Origin: JBFHES01 sp041584015
GTDB taxonomy: Bacteria > Bacteroidota > Bacteroidia > Bacteroidales > M50B96
Direction of reading: 5' to 3'
Length of the DNA stretch: 27,701 bases
Assembly: GCA_041584015.1 (NCBI GenBank)
Contig: JBFHES010000028.1
Span: forward strand, 1-27,701
The notes below the pieces were generated by a model that ran no database searches, was not told the DNA's origin, and was given only the letters and a program-made list of their open reading frames with translations. Within the stretch, counting starts at the first letter, position 1; the number at the start of each line of letters is the position of its first letter. Shown here in pieces: positions 7,831 through 15,611 of this stretch. The translations under genes and the position numbers were made by a program.

Positions 7831-10392
7831 ATGTTCATCGAAGAAGCTACCATTGATCAAAAAGAAACGCAAAAAACTTACACCAATGACGAGGCATTTC
7901 AGAGTGCACTGGCGTATTTTAAAGGCGATGAATTAGCAGCTAGAGTTTGGGTCAACAAATATGCATTGAAAGATTCTGATGGCAACCTCTATGAGTTGAA
8001 TCCGGATCAGATGCACCGACGTATTGCAAAGGAGATCCACCGAATTGAGCAAAACTACAGCAACCCAATTCCAGAGGAAGAAATTTATCAGGTACTTAAA
8101 GATTTTAAGTACATAGTGCCGCAAGGTGGTCCTATGAGCGGAATTGGCAACAATCATCAGATTGTTTCACTTTCCAATTGTTTTGTTATTGGTCATGAAA
8201 AACAGGCCGATTCATATGGTGGCATTATGAAGATTGATCAGGAACAAGTTCAATTGATGAAACGGAGAGGTGGCGTTGGTCATGATTTATCTCACATCAG
8301 ACCCTCAGGAAGCCCCGTTCTAAATAGCGCGCTCACCTCAACAGGAATTGTGCCATTTATGGAGCGTTACTCTAACTCTACCAGAGAAGTAGCTCAAGAT
8401 GGTCGACGTGGAGCACTCATGTTAAGTGTATCCATTAAGCATCCGGATGCAGAATCCTTTATCGATGCAAAAATGCAATCAGGTAAAGTTACTGGTGCCA
8501 ATGTATCTGTTAAAATTGACCACGACTTTATGAAGTCGGTTAAGGAAGAAAAGCCTTATCACCAAAAGTTCCCAATCGACTCGAACGAACCAACACATAA
8601 GAAAACCATTGATGCTACAGAGCTGTGGAAGAAAATTGTTCACAACGCATGGAAGTCTGCAGAACCAGGAATTTTATTCTGGGATACCATTATCGATGAA
8701 TCAGTACCGGATTGTTACGCAGATTTAGGATACGAAACAGTATCAACAAACCCATGTGGAGAAATTCCATTATGCCCATATGATAGCTGTCGTTTATTAG
8801 CCATCAACCTATACAGCTATGTAAACGATCCATTTACTCCTGAAGCAAAATTTGATTTCGAACTGTTCAAAAAGCATGTTCATTATGCACAGCGCATTAT
8901 GGATGACATCATTGACTTGGAACTTCAAAAGATTGACGGAATAATTGGTAAAATCAACTCAGACCCGGAAGACCATGAGGTAAAGAGAGTTGAAAGACGC
9001 CTATGGGAAAATATTAAGGTTAAGGCCGAAGAAGGCCGAAGAACTGGTATTGGCATAACTGCTGAAGGCGACATGCTTGCAGCTTTAGGCTTAACCTACG
9101 GTAGCGACAACGCCATTGACTTTTCTGTAGAAGTACACAAAACATTGGCACAAGAGGCTTATCGCTCAAGTGTGCATTTAGCAAGAGATCGTGGACCATT
9201 CCCTATCTATAATTACGAGCGCGAAGAAAACAATCCATACATTCAGCGTCTGGCAGAAAGCGACCCAAGCTTACTTGAAGAAATGAAAGAGCATGGCCGT
9301 AGAAATATTGCCTTACTTACCATTGCTCCTACCGGAACCACAAGCTTGATGACCCAAACGACATCAGGAATTGAGCCAGTGTTTATGCCTGTTTATAAAC
9401 GCAGAAGAAAAGTGAATCCAAACGACAAAGATTCAAATGTGAGTTTTGTTGATGAGATTGGCGATTCATGGGAAGAGTACAATGTGTTCCATCACAAATT
9501 TATTACATGGCTCGAAGTAAATGGCTACAAGCTTGATGAGGTGCTTAAATATGACGAAAAGCAACTTGACGATTTGATTGCATCAAGCCCATACGATAAG
9601 GCATCGTCAAACGATGTGGATTGGCTACAAAAAGTAAAAATGCAAGGTCAGATTCAAAAATGGGTAGATCATTCCATTAGTGTTACTGTTAACTTGCCGG
9701 AAGACGCCACCGAAGAGTTGGTTTCAAAAGTATATCTTACAGGCTGGGAGTCGGGATGTAAAGGAATTACCGTTTATAGAGAAGGATCGAGAAGTGGCGT
9801 ACTTATTTCTAACAAGAAAGAAGAAACAGCTACAGTTGAGCCAACCTACTTTAAGCGACCGAAAGAATTAGAGGCCGAGATTGTACGCTTCCAGAACAAC
9901 AAAGAAAAATGGATTGCCTTTGTAGGTTTACGCAACGGACAACCATACGAAATATTTACAGGATTAGCAGACGAAGAAATATTGCCAATTCCGAAAACCA
10001 TTACAAAAGGTGTAATTATTAAGCATCGTAATGAAAATGGTGAATCAAGATATGACTTCCAGTTTACCGACCGATTTGGCTATAAAAAAACACTTGAAGG
10101 ATTATCGCATCAGTTCAATAAAGAGTTCTGGAACTACGCAAAATTAATCTCAAGCGTTTTACGTCATGGCATGCCGATCCAGTATGTTGTTAACCTGGTA
10201 AGTTCGCTTACACTAGACAACGAATACATTAATACATGGAAAGCAGGTATGGCCCGTGCACTTAAGAAATACATTCCAAACGGCACAGAAGCCAAAGGCG
10301 ATATGGAATGTGGCAATTGCGGATCTACCTCTCTTGTTTATCAGGAAGGATGCTTAATCTGCCAGAACTGTGGCAACTCTAAATGTGGTTAG
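7831..10392 (+). CDS. nrdJ: Class II (adenosylcobalamin-dependent) ribonucleoside-diphosphate reductase
   Basis: This enzyme makes deoxyribonucleotides using an adenosylcobalamin-generated thiyl radical; it needs no oxygen and no separate radical subunit. C309 in STNPCGEIPL is the expected thiyl cysteine. N307 and E311 are the neighbouring catalytic residues, and C117 (SLSNCFV) and C320 fit the redox pair. These spacings agree with those I recall for the Thermotoga maritima enzyme. APTGTTSLMTQTTSGIEPVF is the phosphate-binding loop region. The C-terminus (about 827-853) has CGNCG...CQNCG...KCG, a zinc-ribbon-like tail that re-reduces the active site. The 853 residues are typical of the TIGR02504 group. 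It stands alone between its own promoter and terminator. Its presence implies a B12 supply; no cobalamin genes are in the window. Confidence 0.97.
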   Translation: MFIEEATIDQKETQKTYTNDEAFQSALAYFKGDELAARVWVNKYALKDSDGNLYELNPDQMHRRIAKEIHRIEQNYSNPIPEEEIYQVLKDFKYIVPQGGPMSGIGNNHQIVSLSNCFVIGHEKQADSYGGIMKIDQEQVQLMKRRGGVGHDLSHIRPSGSPVLNSALTSTGIVPFMERYSNSTREVAQDGRRGALMLSVSIKHPDAESFIDAKMQSGKVTGANVSVKIDHDFMKSVKEEKPYHQKFPIDSNEPTHKKTIDATELWKKIVHNAWKSAEPGILFWDTIIDESVPDCYADLGYETVSTNPCGEIPLCPYDSCRLLAINLYSYVNDPFTPEAKFDFELFKKHVHYAQRIMDDIIDLELQKIDGIIGKINSDPEDHEVKRVERRLWENIKVKAEEGRRTGIGITAEGDMLAALGLTYGSDNAIDFSVEVHKTLAQEAYRSSVHLARDRGPFPIYNYEREENNPYIQRLAESDPSLLEEMKEHGRRNIALLTIAPTGTTSLMTQTTSGIEPVFMPVYKRRRKVNPNDKDSNVSFVDEIGDSWEEYNVFHHKFITWLEVNGYKLDEVLKYDEKQLDDLIASSPYDKASSNDVDWLQKVKMQGQIQKWVDHSISVTVNLPEDATEELVSKVYLTGWESGCKGITVYREGSRSGVLISNKKEETATVEPTYFKRPKELEAEIVRFQNNKEKWIAFVGLRNGQPYEIFTGLADEEILPIPKTITKGVIIKHRNENGESRYDFQFTDRFGYKKTLEGLSHQFNKEFWNYAKLISSVLRHGMPIQYVVNLVSSLTLDNEYINTWKAGMARALKKYIPNGTEAKGDMECGNCGSTSLVYQEGCLICQNCGNSKCG

Positions 10393-10456
10393 GCGCTAAC
10401 ATAAACTGATTTAGCAGACTCATTACGGTGAGTAACTAAATATAATCATCCTAAAG

Positions 10457-10482
10457 AAGGGGGGCATTTGTCTCCCTTTTTT
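10457..10482 (+). terminator. Rho-independent terminator after nrdJ
   Basis: An 8-bp stem (AAGGGGGG with TCTCCCTT, two G-U pairs) closes a 6-nt loop and runs directly into TTTT. It lies 64 bp after the nrdJ stop. Confidence 0.8.
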
Positions 10483-10513
10483 GATTTAGAACAGGTGCTA
10501 TCGAAATTATTTT

Positions 10514-10521
10514 TACTTTTG
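10514..10521 (+). promoter_or_regulatory. Bacteroidota -7 box upstream of tatA
   Basis: TACTTTTG matches TAnnTTTG and lies 17 bases before the tatA ATG, after the nrdJ terminator. No -33 TTTG stands at the usual distance. Confidence 0.5.
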
Positions 10522-10538
10522 TACAAAATGAAATTATT

Positions 10539-10742
10539 ATGAATACAGCATTTCTATTTGTTTTGTTAGGCATGGTTGGACCATGGCAAATCGTTTTTAT
10601 CGTATTGGCATTGATACTTCTCTTTGGTGGTAAAAAAATCCCGGAACTTATGAAAGGTCTAGGACAAGGAATGAAGGAATTTAAGAAAGCCACTGGCGAC
10701 GAGAACAAGGATAAAGAAGAAAAAGATAAGGAAGAAAAGTAG
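10539..10742 (+). CDS. tatA: Twin-arginine translocase subunit TatA/TatE
   Basis: TatA forms the pore-like component that moves folded proteins across the inner membrane. The 67 residues contain one membrane helix (about 15-30) followed by the family motif FGGKKIPELMKGLGQGMKEF (29-48). That amphipathic helix leads into a highly charged Glu/Lys tail (DENKDKEEKDKEEK). The start at 10539 places an 11-residue segment before the usual Trp-containing region (GPWQIVF). The Met at residue 12 is an alternative start and would give a more standard length. tatC is not adjacent, so the complex must be encoded elsewhere. The gene has its own -7 box and a strong terminator. Confidence 0.93.
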   Translation: MNTAFLFVLLGMVGPWQIVFIVLALILLFGGKKIPELMKGLGQGMKEFKKATGDENKDKEEKDKEEK

Positions 10743-10761
10743 TTAAACCCTATTTATACAA

Positions 10762-10800
10762 AACAAGAAAGGCGGATCAAATTGATCCGCCTTTCTTGTT
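10762..10800. terminator. Bidirectional terminator between convergent tatA and hppA
   Basis: A perfect 19-bp inverted repeat (10762-10780 with 10782-10800) sits between two converging genes, starting 20 bp after the tatA stop and ending 14 bp before the hppA stop. The stem contains AAAGGCGGATC. The stem ends are AT-rich, so U-rich 3' ends form in both directions. Confidence 0.85.
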
Positions 10801-10813
10801 AATATATTCAGTG

Positions 10814-13309
10814 TTATTCGTTAATTCTCATTTTGTAGAATGATCTGTACACAAAGTAAAGTGCTACTAATAAAAACACACCACCTACATATGGAGCAAT
10901 TTCTCTAAAATGCTCAGACAATGCAATCTCCATTGCTAATAAGCCAAACAGAGTTGTAAACTTAATAATAGGATTAAGAGCTACTGATGAAGTATCTTTA
11001 TATGGATCTCCTACAGTATCACCTACGACAGATGCATCATGAAGCGGCGTACCTTTCTCTTGCATGTCAACTTCAATCACTTTCTTGGCATTGTCCCATG
11101 CACCACCAGCATTGGCCATAAAGATTGCTTGATACAAGCCAAAGAATGCAATAGACAGTAAGTAGCTTACGAACATTGAAACAGGTGCATTAGACTCAGC
11201 TGGTGCTGATAAAAATGCAAATGCCAGCGCAAATGAGAAAATTGCAATAAAGATATTCCACATACCTTTCTGTGCATATACGGTACAAATCTTCACTACT
11301 TCTCTTGATTTCTCAACATCAGCTTTTTTAGGAGCATTCGGGTCCAGATTAATGTGCTGTTTAATATATTCAACTGCTCTGGCAGCTCCGGTAGTAACCG
11401 CTTGTATAGAAGCACCAGTAAACCAATAAATAACTGCACCACCTAGCAAAAATCCAAAAATAGTATATGGATTCAACAGGTTAAGAATCTCAGCAGGTTC
11501 AACCCCTAATGTTTCTTTAATTACAAGAATCAGTGAGAAGATCATGGTAGTAGCTCCAACAACCGCAGTTCCTATTAATACCGGCTTAGCAGTTGCCTTA
11601 AATGTGTTCCCGGCTCCGTCGTTGGCCTCTAGGTAATATTTAGATTTTTCGAAATCAGGTTTAAAACCGAAGTCCTTTTCAATCTCCTCGCTAATTCCTT
11701 CTGTTTCTTCAACAAGCGAAAGTTCGTAGATTGATTGTGCGTTATCGGTAACCGGACCATAACTATCAACAGCAATGGTTACAGGCCCCATACCAAGCAT
11801 ACCAAATGCAACCAAACCAAAGGCAAATATCGAAGGATAGATCATTAAGTTTCCGAGACCATAAGTACTTGCATAATAAGCCATAAACATCAACACAAAG
11901 AAAACCATTCCTTTCCAGAAGGCGCTAAAATTACCGGCTACCAAACCTGAAAGAATATTTAATGAAGCACCACCTTTCTTTGAAGCTTCAACTACTTCGT
12001 TTACGTGAATAGATTTAGGACTTGTGAATAACTTGGTAAACTCCGGGATTAAAGCAGCACCCAGGGTTCCAACACTTATAATTACAGATAAGATGATCCA
12101 TAAATTCTCAGGTAGTTCTCTAATGGTAAAGTAACTTACAACAAATGTTACAACTATGGAGAGTATAGAGGTAATCCAAACCAAAGAAGTTAACGGCTTT
12201 TCAAAATCAAGATCATCAGCATTTTGATATTTTGCTTTAGTGATAACTCCATTAATCCAAAAGGATACGATTGATGTAACAATCATCAATATTCTCATCA
12301 CAAAAATCCACATTAACATTTTAACCTGAAGAGCCTGCGTAAGGATATTAAGTGTTTCACCATTATTTAATGAGAACGACTCAACGTTTAATGAAGCTGC
12401 TAAATCCTGAACAAACTGCGGATTAAAACCAGCAATATTCTCCAGATTGTAAGAAATAGCTAAAAGGATAAATGTAATAAGCGCTACACCCGTTACACCA
12501 TAAGTTTCAAAACCATCAGCTGTTGGACCAACAGAATCGCCGGCATTATCTCCAACACAATCGGCAATTGTTCCAGGGTTTCTTGGATCGTCTTCACCAA
12601 TCTTAAAAATCACCTTCATTAAGTCGCTACCGATATCGGCAATCTTTGTAAAAATACCACCAGCAATACGTAACACAGACGCACCTAAAGATTCTCCAAT
12701 TGCAAAACCAATAAAACTGGCGCCTGCATACTCTCCCGGAACAAACATTAGTATAATGAGCATCATAATAAGCTCCAGCGATATTAGAACAACGCCAATA
12801 CTCATGCCTGCATTAAGTGGGATATTTAATAACTTAATTGGCTTGCGCTCTAACGATGCAAAGGCCATTCGCGAGTTGGCCAACGTATTCATACGAATAC
12901 CAAACCAAGCCACACTATAAGATCCTAAGATACCAAGGATGGTCCAACCAAGAATTATTGCAACACCTTTAAAACCAAAGTTGGCTTCAGAAAGATAGCC
13001 AAAATAAAAGGCCACAGCTGCGCCAATAAATATGAATAAAATAGCAAGGAATCGCCCCTGCTGGATAAGATAAGTTTTACCTGTTTCGTAAATTACATGA
13101 GCCACATCAAGCATTGATTTGTGTGCTCTAATTTTCTTGACTTTTAAGAATTGGTACAAGCCAAATAAAAAACCTCCAATGGTAATAATGAATCCATAAT
13201 AGAGAATAGACTGTTTCTGAATCAGTTCCGGTATCACCAGATCTGCCTCGCTGGCCATAGCTAAAAATGGCAAGCTAAAAAGTGCAGTTAATGCTAAAAT
13301 TTTTTTCAT
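10814..13309 (-). CDS. hppA: Membrane-bound proton-pumping pyrophosphatase, probably the divergent K+-independent type
   Basis: This multi-helix inner-membrane enzyme couples PPi hydrolysis to ion pumping. Signature motifs are present: DIGSD (225-229), EDDPRNPG (239-246), GDNAGD (253-258), MANAGGAWDNAKK (731-743) and GDTVGDPYKDT (763-773). K571 in GNTFKATAKP is the lysine that marks K+-independent pumps. The protein is unusual. It has 831 residues against about 660-770 in classical enzymes, and a signal-like extra N-terminus. It reads SVGPTADGFETY where classical enzymes have an AGMAADLFESY-type motif, and it has a longer loop at about 529-567. These features resemble the divergent Na+-inhibited H+-pumping group described from Chlorobium and Cellulomonas; membership is my inference. 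It converges on tatA across a shared terminator. Confidence 0.93.
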   Translation of the reverse strand: MKKILALTALFSLPFLAMASEADLVIPELIQKQSILYYGFIITIGGFLFGLYQFLKVKKIRAHKSMLDVAHVIYETGKTYLIQQGRFLAILFIFIGAAVAFYFGYLSEANFGFKGVAIILGWTILGILGSYSVAWFGIRMNTLANSRMAFASLERKPIKLLNIPLNAGMSIGVVLISLELIMMLIILMFVPGEYAGASFIGFAIGESLGASVLRIAGGIFTKIADIGSDLMKVIFKIGEDDPRNPGTIADCVGDNAGDSVGPTADGFETYGVTGVALITFILLAISYNLENIAGFNPQFVQDLAASLNVESFSLNNGETLNILTQALQVKMLMWIFVMRILMIVTSIVSFWINGVITKAKYQNADDLDFEKPLTSLVWITSILSIVVTFVVSYFTIRELPENLWIILSVIISVGTLGAALIPEFTKLFTSPKSIHVNEVVEASKKGGASLNILSGLVAGNFSAFWKGMVFFVLMFMAYYASTYGLGNLMIYPSIFAFGLVAFGMLGMGPVTIAVDSYGPVTDNAQSIYELSLVEETEGISEEIEKDFGFKPDFEKSKYYLEANDGAGNTFKATAKPVLIGTAVVGATTMIFSLILVIKETLGVEPAEILNLLNPYTIFGFLLGGAVIYWFTGASIQAVTTGAARAVEYIKQHINLDPNAPKKADVEKSREVVKICTVYAQKGMWNIFIAIFSFALAFAFLSAPAESNAPVSMFVSYLLSIAFFGLYQAIFMANAGGAWDNAKKVIEVDMQEKGTPLHDASVVGDTVGDPYKDTSSVALNPIIKFTTLFGLLAMEIALSEHFREIAPYVGGVFLLVALYFVYRSFYKMRINE

Positions 13310-13323
13310 GGGGATAATGTTTA

Positions 13324-13342
13324 ATTTGTTTATGAAACAAAT
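13324..13342. promoter_or_regulatory. Operator-like palindrome overlapping the hppA promoter
   Basis: A perfect 8-bp inverted repeat ATTTGTTT-ATG-AAACAAAT overlaps the - strand -7 box and the predicted transcription start of hppA. A protein bound here would block transcription; it could equally be a hairpin at the mRNA 5' end. The regulator is unknown. Confidence 0.4.
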
Positions 13343-13345
13343 ATA
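13338..13345 (-). promoter_or_regulatory. Bacteroidota -7 box of hppA
   Basis: On the - strand this reads TATATTTG, matching TAnnTTTG, 28 bases upstream of the hppA ATG. A TTG lies 22 bases further upstream, slightly too far for the usual spacing. Confidence 0.55.
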
Positions 13346-13610
13346 GAATTACATCCGACTTTTAAACCAAGCAGTAAAATAGAGGAAATCAATATCTTCT
13401 CATTCCTGGATCCGTCCTCTCAAACGCAAATATATCTAAGCTATTGGTATTAATAAGATTACCGATTATTTCTTTAAAAAGAAGGGATAGCCAAGTGAAG
13501 GGAACTCTTTTTTACAAAGAATGTAATTTAGACTAATTACAATTAAAAATTCGCTAAGCGACTGACAAACAATGGCCTTATGAGACCAGCAAAACTTCTT
13601 TGGCAAGTTA

Positions 13611-13641
13611 CAAATGTATCTGACATATGCGAAATAACAAA
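13611..13641 (-). promoter_or_regulatory. Orphan consensus-like promoter in the hppA-flavodoxin gap
   Basis: On the - strand the site reads TTTG (complement of 13638-13641), a 19-base spacer, then TACATTTG (complement of 13611-13618). That is a full match to the Bacteroidota -33/-7 consensus and the best-formed promoter in the window. Transcription would start near 13604 and run toward hppA, yet no gene follows for about 295 bases. It would drive either a long hppA leader or a small RNA. Confidence 0.5.
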
Positions 13642-13748
13642 TTTTATTCAGGTTAATTTCATCTCACTAATCAAATAGTATAAAACTGAATTAATAAGAG
13701 TCCCGAAAATTTGTGGCGAGCTAAAGAAGTGAATTGAATACAAATAAG

Positions 13749-13773
13749 AACGGCCACTTAAAAAGTGGCCGTT
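13749..13773 (-). terminator. Terminator of the flavodoxin gene
   Basis: A perfect 11-bp stem (AACGGCCACTT with AAGTGGCCGTT) and 3-nt loop lie 7 bp beyond the flavodoxin stop. On the - strand it is followed by CTTATTTG, a moderate U-rich tail. Confidence 0.75.
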
Positions 13774-13780
13774 TAATATT

Positions 13781-14305
13781 TTATAGTCCGAATTCTGGTT
13801 TGAGTTTTTCAACCCAAGCTTTAACACGTTCATCGGTCATTTCATCTTCAAAATCTTCATCAATTGGCAAACCAATAAACTCATTATTGTAAATGGCATG
13901 CGACTCTTCAAATGAATAATCATCGGTAGAAGTACGGCCAATAATTGTTGCATTCTGTGCCATTAGCTTTTCTGCCAACACACCCATATGATCAACAAAA
14001 TTTTGTGAGTAAGTAACACTATCACCCAAACCATAAATAGCAACCTTTTTACCGCTTAAATCAATTTCCGAAATTGTTGGCATAAATACATCCCAATCGT
14101 TCTTGGTATAAACTCCGTCCCAGGTTTCTCTTCCGAGTGTAGAAATTCCAAAAATTATTTTGTCATATTTATCCAGTTCCTTAATGCCAGCTTCTTTAAC
14201 TGGAATTAATTCGATATGTTCTTCGCCGAAGGCTTGAGCAATCTTCTTTCCAACTTTATCGGTTGATCCACCAATAGGGCCAAAAAATAATCCGATCTTA
14301 TCCAT
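13781..14305 (-). CDS. fldA: Flavodoxin (long-chain type)
   Basis: This is a small soluble FMN electron carrier. The 174 residues match long-chain flavodoxins. The fold signature is clear: the beta1/phosphate loop IGLFFGPIGGSTDKVGKKIA (4-23), a first FMN loop around ISTLGRETWDGVY, and the second loop YGLGDSVTYSQNFVDHMGVL. The phosphate loop is odd. Most flavodoxins have T/S-x-T-G-x-T, while this one reads GPIGGST, losing the first hydroxyl residues. The gene is divergent from hydE across 202 bp containing a perfect palindrome. A role as an electron donor to radical-SAM or hydrogenase enzymes is suggested by position only. A weak -7 box TACTTTTA (complement of 14343-14350) precedes it. Confidence 0.9.
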   Translation of the reverse strand: MDKIGLFFGPIGGSTDKVGKKIAQAFGEEHIELIPVKEAGIKELDKYDKIIFGISTLGRETWDGVYTKNDWDVFMPTISEIDLSGKKVAIYGLGDSVTYSQNFVDHMGVLAEKLMAQNATIIGRTSTDDYSFEESHAIYNNEFIGLPIDEDFEDEMTDERVKAWVEKLKPEFGL

Positions 14306-14429
14306 AGTTATTAATTAGAATTCAACTTACATTTTTCGTAGGTAAAAGTAGCTATTATTTGAACAAATCATGAACTATTAATTGTGTTATATATTATGAG
14401 ACTATCACAAAACAATGACCAATTGAACA

Positions 14430-14455
14430 GATAAAAGACAATATTGTCTTTTATC
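14430..14455. promoter_or_regulatory. Perfect 26-bp palindrome between flavodoxin and hydE (operator candidate)
   Basis: GATAAAAGACAAT is followed immediately by its exact reverse complement with no spacer. It lies 125 bp upstream of the flavodoxin start and 52 bp upstream of hydE. Its centre is about 50 bases before the predicted hydE transcription start, a position where activators often bind. No U-tract follows, so it is not a terminator. It resembles no binding site I can name with confidence. Confidence 0.6.
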
Positions 14456-14478
14456 ATGTTACATTAATACAGAGTTGC

Positions 14479-14486
14479 TAACTTTG
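14479..14486 (+). promoter_or_regulatory. Bacteroidota -7 box of hydE
   Basis: TAACTTTG matches TAnnTTTG and lies 21 bases before the chosen hydE ATG. The -33 region is poor (TGTT at 18 bases), consistent with a promoter that needs an activator at the palindrome just upstream. Confidence 0.55.
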
Positions 14487-14507
14487 CAGTGTTTAATAGC
14501 GTTTGAT

Positions 14508-15605
14508 ATGGAAAAGAATATAGCACAGATATTAGAGCAAGATGATTTTACAAAAGCAGAATTGGTTAAACTGCTTGCCACCGAAGGAGACGAAAAAAAA
14601 TTGCTATTTGAAAAGGCCATCGAGGTTAAGCAAAAATATATAGGGAATACCGTTTACTTTCGGGGCTTGATTGAGTTCTCAAATATTTGCGCAAAAGACT
14701 GTTTGTATTGTGGTATTCGTAAAGGGAATAAAAACACCGAGCGTTACAACATATCCGACGAAGATATTCTAAAAGGTGTAAAATTTGCCTACGACAACAA
14801 CTACGCATCTGTAGTATTGCAGGCTGGCGAAATTGACAGCCCCGTGTTTGTCGATCGAATTGATGAGCTGCTTAAAAAAATGAAGGCCATCACCAATGGC
14901 GAAATTGGCATTACCATCTCGCTTGGCGAACAAACCGAAGAAACTTATAAAAGATGGTTTGATAGTGGGGCGCATCGTTACCTTCTGCGTATTGAATCGA
15001 GCAATAGAGATTTGTATGGAAAAATTCACCCACAAAACAAAAAGCACGATTTTGATGAACGCCTTAAAGCCTTAAAGCTGCTTCAGAAAGTAGGTTACCA
15101 AACCGGAACCGGTGTAATGATTGGATTACCATTCCAAACGCTGGAAGATCTTGCCGATGATCTGTTATTCTTCAAAGAATTTGACATCGATATGATTGGC
15201 ATGGGACCATACATTGAACATGAAGAAACACCTTTATATGAACATAAGGATAAGCTTAAGCCACTGAAAGAACGTTTCGACCTGGCGCTTAAGATGATTG
15301 CCATCACACGGATTCTAATGAAAGACATTAACATTGCTGCTGCAACGGCAATGCAGGCAATCGACCCTATTGGCCGTGAAAAAGCAGTAAAAATTGGTGC
15401 CAACGTGATTATGCCAAACATCACTCCTACCGATTATCGTGGATACTATCAGTTGTACGAGAACAAACCATGTATTGATGAAAGTGCTGATGAATGTCAG
15501 AACTGTCTTGAGGCGCGTATAAAATTTGCGGGTGATAAAATTGGATATGGCGAATGGGGAGACTCTAAACATTACTTTAAGAGAAGAGAACAGTCTGAAG
15601 AATAG
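14508..15605 (+). CDS. hydE: [FeFe]-hydrogenase H-cluster maturation radical SAM enzyme HydE
   Basis: HydE works with HydF and HydG to build the two-iron part of the [FeFe]-hydrogenase active site. The radical-SAM cluster cysteines are C61, C65 and C68 (CAKDCLYC, C-x3-C-x2-C), followed by GIRKGN as in known HydE. The TIM-barrel motifs SGAHRYLLRIESSN and MIGLPFQTLEDLADDLLFFK are characteristic. C322, C330 and C333 reproduce the C-x7-C-x2-C site that holds a second, non-essential cluster in the Thermotoga enzyme. I chose the ATG at 14508 (365 residues): an in-frame TTG further upstream overlaps the -7 box. No hydF, hydG or hydrogenase gene is in the window, so this is an isolated maturase gene. 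PylB- or BioB-like relatives are less likely given the motifs. Confidence 0.92.
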   Translation: MEKNIAQILEQDDFTKAELVKLLATEGDEKKLLFEKAIEVKQKYIGNTVYFRGLIEFSNICAKDCLYCGIRKGNKNTERYNISDEDILKGVKFAYDNNYASVVLQAGEIDSPVFVDRIDELLKKMKAITNGEIGITISLGEQTEETYKRWFDSGAHRYLLRIESSNRDLYGKIHPQNKKHDFDERLKALKLLQKVGYQTGTGVMIGLPFQTLEDLADDLLFFKEFDIDMIGMGPYIEHEETPLYEHKDKLKPLKERFDLALKMIAITRILMKDINIAAATAMQAIDPIGREKAVKIGANVIMPNITPTDYRGYYQLYENKPCIDESADECQNCLEARIKFAGDKIGYGEWGDSKHYFKRREQSEE

Positions 15606-15611
15606 GCACAA

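Larger units (their letters stand above)
13310..13780. other. Gene-free stretch of about 470 bp between hppA and the flavodoxin gene
   Basis: No convincing coding frame exists here; the few short frames have no family resemblance or start signals. What it does hold: the hppA -7 box and overlapping palindrome (13324-13345); a loose inverted repeat AGAGGA...TCCTCT (13381-13386 with 13415-13420); a 7-bp inverted repeat TGTAATT/AATTACA (13522-13528 with 13535-13541); TCGCTAAGCGA (13551-13561); a consensus-like - strand promoter (13611-13641); and the flavodoxin terminator (13749-13773). It may encode a long hppA leader or a small RNA. Confidence 0.6.

Noticed and set aside
13580..13678. A 32-codon + strand frame (MRPAKLLWQVTNV...) in the hppA-flavodoxin gap
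   Set aside because: No promoter or family resemblance, no hydrophobic or charged pattern, and it lies across the better-supported - strand promoter.
13648..13833. A 61-codon - strand frame overlapping the end of the flavodoxin gene
   Set aside because: It overlaps the flavodoxin coding end in another frame and runs through the flavodoxin terminator hairpin.
14430..14455. Reading the 26-bp palindrome as a transcription terminator
   Set aside because: It lies upstream of both divergent genes, and no U-tract follows on either strand.
14475..14507. TTG start upstream of hydE
   Set aside because: It would begin before the -7 box and add residues not found in HydE.
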